Positions 7,484 to 8,824 of a stretch of DNA of 8,824 nt are shown in pieces (positions within the stretch are counted from its first letter, which is position 1; every line of letters begins with the position of its first letter). The notes beneath the pieces were generated by a model. The model saw only the letters and a list, made by a program, of their open reading frames with translations. It made no database searches and had not been told where the DNA came from. The position numbers and the translations under genes are program-made. This DNA comes from Rhodoferax sp. (GTDB lineage Bacteria; Pseudomonadota; Gammaproteobacteria; Burkholderiales; Burkholderiaceae_C), in contig VERU01000078.1 of assembly GCA_018882485.1 (NCBI GenBank), positions 1 to 8,824 of the forward strand, written 5' to 3'.

Positions 7484-7716
7484 AGGGCCTCGCGCTCGCC
7501 CTCCAGGCTCAGGCCACGGCCTTCTGCCATGAAATCGGGTGAGAAAGCGGCCAGCTTGCCCAGCACATCGCCCATTCGCCGCTGCGCCGGGCGGATGCGC
7601 AACTCATCACCCTCACGCTCGATGATCAGTTCCATGTCCCAGCTGCTGTAAGCCAGTTCAGCCGGTATGCGAACGGCCTGCGAATTGCCGTTCTTGAAAA
7701 GTTTGGTGTTGGCCAT
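7480..7716 (-). CDS. vapB: VapB-type antitoxin (AbrB/SpoVT fold)
   Basis: A 78-residue antitoxin. The N-terminal part (1-~45), MANTKLFKNGNSQAVRIPAE, is the swapped-hairpin AbrB/MazE DNA-binding domain that recognises the operon's own operator. The C-terminal part (RMGDVLGKLAAFSPDFMAEG, ~47-67) should wrap around the VapC active site. A GGAG ribosome binding site at 7723-7726 lies 6 bases before the ATG. It comes first in the operon, ahead of vapC with a 4-base overlap. A perfect palindrome just upstream indicates the usual negative autoregulation by the VapBC complex. Confidence 0.93.
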   Translation of the reverse strand: MANTKLFKNGNSQAVRIPAELAYSSWDMELIIEREGDELRIRPAQRRMGDVLGKLAAFSPDFMAEGRGLSLEGEREAL

Positions 7717-7726
7717 GAGATTCTCC

Positions 7727-7744
7727 GGATGTACATGTACATCC
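7727..7744. promoter_or_regulatory. vapBC operator, 18-bp perfect palindrome
   Basis: GGATGTACATGTACATCC is fully self-complementary. It lies between the vapB ribosome binding site and the -10 box and overlaps the -10 hexamer by four bases. An AbrB-fold antitoxin bound here would block RNA polymerase, so this is the likely autoregulatory operator. Confidence 0.75.
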
Positions 7745-7771
7745 TAGCCTATTTTTTTGTCGGTGTGTCAA
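7741..7771 (-). promoter_or_regulatory. vapBC promoter
   Basis: On the minus strand a perfect -35 TTGACA (7766-7771) is followed after 19 bases by TAGGAT (7741-7746), a four-of-six -10 match. The spacer includes seven A residues (7752-7758), which may bend the DNA. The -10 box runs into the 18-bp palindrome. The 19-base spacer is longer than optimal. Confidence 0.6.
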
Positions 7772-7780
7772 TCCATCCAT

Positions 7781-7792
7781 GGACGTACATCC
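7781..7792. promoter_or_regulatory. Possible second VapBC operator-like site
   Basis: GGACGTACATCC resembles the vapB operator sequence (GGATGTAC / GTACATCC halves) and is itself a 12-bp palindrome with one mismatched pair. It lies upstream of the -35 box, and its centre is 51 bp from the centre of the main operator, close to five helical turns. Cooperative binding or looping is possible but only inferred. Confidence 0.35.
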
Positions 7793-7795
7793 GTT

Positions 7796-8722
7796 TCAGT
7801 CCCGTCCCGGCGCCTTGAACACCTCCTTGGCGTGCCAGTCCAAAAAATGCTGGTCCGGCGCGTACGCTGTGCTCTGTGGTCCGATGATGCCGGCCCCGTG
7901 GTACGACAGCAGGTGCGCGCGGGTGGCGTCGCCCAGTTGCAGGTTCTGGCTGAAGACGATGGACAGGTTGACGGGCTCCACCGTGAACGCGCCCAGGTCG
8001 AAGATTTTGTGGTGCAGGGCGCACATGGCCATGCCGTTGGTTTCCACGTCTGGCCCGTCGGCGGTAAACCACTGGATGTGGGCCGCCTCCAGCCCCGCGC
8101 TGACATTGCCGATGCGCAGATCGAAGCCGCACACGCAACAACGGTACTCATAGGCGCGCAACACGCGCTCCCGAAAGGCGGGGTCGCGCCTGCGCCCAGA
8201 CAGCGCGGCACCGCCCATGGCCGGTTGATCAATGTCCAGCCCGGTTTGCGTCGCAATGTCGCTGTGCAGGGTTTCCGGAAAATTTTGCGCCAACAACTGC
8301 CGCGCCAGCGCCGCGCGGAGCAACTTGTCGGCTCGCAGACGACCATCCACGGCTGGCGCAAAGCCGGCCAGCACACCCCGCTCCCTGAACCAGGTCAACC
8401 CGGGCACAGCGCCCTGGGTGGACAGGGCAATGCCTCCGGCGGATTCCAGTTGCCAGATCCTCCCCTCATCGTCGTTACCCAGGTACCAAAACGGATAGTG
8501 CCGGGTGTTGGGGGAATTGGCAGAACCGAATTCCGCAAGCAGTTGCTTGAACTGGCCCTCCACATCCGCAAACGCCGCCATGCGCGGCTCGCCCCGCTCC
8601 AGCCGACCCAGCCAGAACAGAATGAGCAGCGGCTTGTGGACGGCCCGCCCGCCGCTGGCCGGGGCCATGCGGATGTTGGCAAAGGCTTTCAGAACCTCTT
8701 CGGCGGTAACGATTGGGGGCAT
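7796..8722 (-). CDS. Phosphorothioate-sensing HNH restriction endonuclease (SBD-HNH, SprMcrA-like)
   Basis: A 308-residue predicted Type IV endonuclease of the ScoMcrA/SprMcrA kind, which binds phosphorothioate-modified DNA through a sulfur-binding domain and cuts nearby. Residues ~5-150 fit the sulfur-binding domain: HKPLLILFWLGRLERGE (29-45) and an YPFW motif (76-79), which by analogy with ScoMcrA supplies part of the hydrophobic sulfur pocket. Residues ~185-245 are an HNH/beta-beta-alpha-metal nuclease: zinc-type CCVC (Cys195, Cys198), LEAAHI (His215), Asn229, and CALHH (Cys234, His237, His238). I chose the ATG at 8722, which overlaps the stop of the upstream HIT gene as TGATG, with GGAA six bases before; a GTG at 8725 is the alternative. 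The short SBD-HNH form lacks the SRA domain of ScoMcrA. It could read another mark; phosphorothioate is the best reading. Confidence 0.82.
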   Translation of the reverse strand: MPPIVTAEEVLKAFANIRMAPASGGRAVHKPLLILFWLGRLERGEPRMAAFADVEGQFKQLLAEFGSANSPNTRHYPFWYLGNDDEGRIWQLESAGGIALSTQGAVPGLTWFRERGVLAGFAPAVDGRLRADKLLRAALARQLLAQNFPETLHSDIATQTGLDIDQPAMGGAALSGRRRDPAFRERVLRAYEYRCCVCGFDLRIGNVSAGLEAAHIQWFTADGPDVETNGMAMCALHHKIFDLGAFTVEPVNLSIVFSQNLQLGDATRAHLLSYHGAGIIGPQSTAYAPDQHFLDWHAKEVFKAPGRD

Positions 8723-8824
8723 CACGGGTTCCAGTACGCCGCCTTGTCCGGTATCACCCAGCGTACCCCGCCGCGTTGATCCGGCAGGTCGCCGCGGTAG
8801 CGGGGGATCAGGTGGATGTGCAGG
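8722..8824 (-). CDS. HIT-family protein, C-terminal part (5' end outside window)
   Basis: The last 33 codons of a gene transcribed toward vapBC; the rest lies beyond the window. The visible protein reads LHIHLIPRYRGD, then GGVRWVIPDKAAYW and a stop. The H-x-H run followed by IPRY is the end of the histidine-triad (HIT) active-site motif, and the GGVRWVIP tail is typical of bacterial HIT/Ap4A-hydrolase-like proteins. HIT enzymes hydrolyse or transfer nucleotidyl groups (dinucleoside polyphosphates, AMP adducts, and in the aprataxin branch 5'-adenylated DNA). Its stop TGA overlaps the next ATG by one base, so the nuclease gene is translationally coupled to it. The substrate is unknown. Confidence 0.8.
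   Translation of the reverse strand, partial: LHIHLIPRYRGDLPDQRGGVRWVIPDKAAYWNP

Noticed and set aside
7727..7758. Palindrome followed by a T-run on the plus strand, resembling an intrinsic terminator
   Set aside because: Seven bases separate the hairpin from the T-run, and no plus-strand gene ends here; the position over the vapB -10 box fits an operator better.
7757..8779. 340-codon plus-strand open frame opposite the HNH nuclease
   Set aside because: No domain is recognisable and it would run through the vapB promoter; the minus strand has CxxC and HNH residues and a coupled start.
3607..8824. att direct repeat of the tRNA 3' end, integrase, IS element or CRISPR array
   Set aside because: Scanning by eye found no second copy of the tRNA 3' sequence, no recombinase or transposase motifs, and no regularly spaced repeats.

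Overview
The window looks like a high-GC betaproteobacterial chromosome, most likely from Comamonadaceae (Acidovorax, Hydrogenophaga or a relative). This is inferred from gene order, protein flavour and codon use; no search was run. It has a conserved core half and an accessory half that meet at a tRNA gene.

Core half (1-3606). It opens inside the last third of atpD (F1 beta), followed by atpC (epsilon), the end of an ATP synthase operon. After a hairpin come a YheT-type alpha/beta hydrolase and a conserved hypothetical gene on the same strand. A membrane-anchored c5-type cytochrome c lies on the minus strand with its own terminator and a good -10 box. Divergent from it is tRNA-Arg(CCG), encoded with its CCA end.

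Accessory half (3607-8824). Downstream of the tRNA and two strong hairpins is about 270 bp with no convincing gene, holding a 7-bp-arm dyad. Then comes a large plus-strand gene for a 1046-residue PLD nuclease / DEAH helicase / DUF3427 protein. This is the domain order of SauUSI, the ATP-dependent Type IV restriction enzyme that cuts cytosine-modified DNA. Its 3' end overlaps by 20 bp the end of a convergent vapBC toxin-antitoxin pair, which has a perfect 18-bp palindromic operator. Upstream of vapB on the minus strand is a predicted phosphorothioate-sensing HNH endonuclease (sulfur-binding domain plus HNH). Its start codon overlaps by one base (TGATG) the stop of a HIT-family gene that runs off the window.

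Reading of the whole. The accessory half looks like a small defence island at tRNA-Arg(CCG). It carries two predicted modification-dependent nucleases aimed at different DNA marks (methylated or hydroxymethylated cytosine, and backbone phosphorothioate), with a toxin-antitoxin module between them. No modification genes are visible, as expected for Type IV restriction. The least explained element is the tight coupling of a HIT-family nucleotide hydrolase/transferase to the phosphorothioate-dependent nuclease. No integrase, direct att repeat, IS or CRISPR array was seen.
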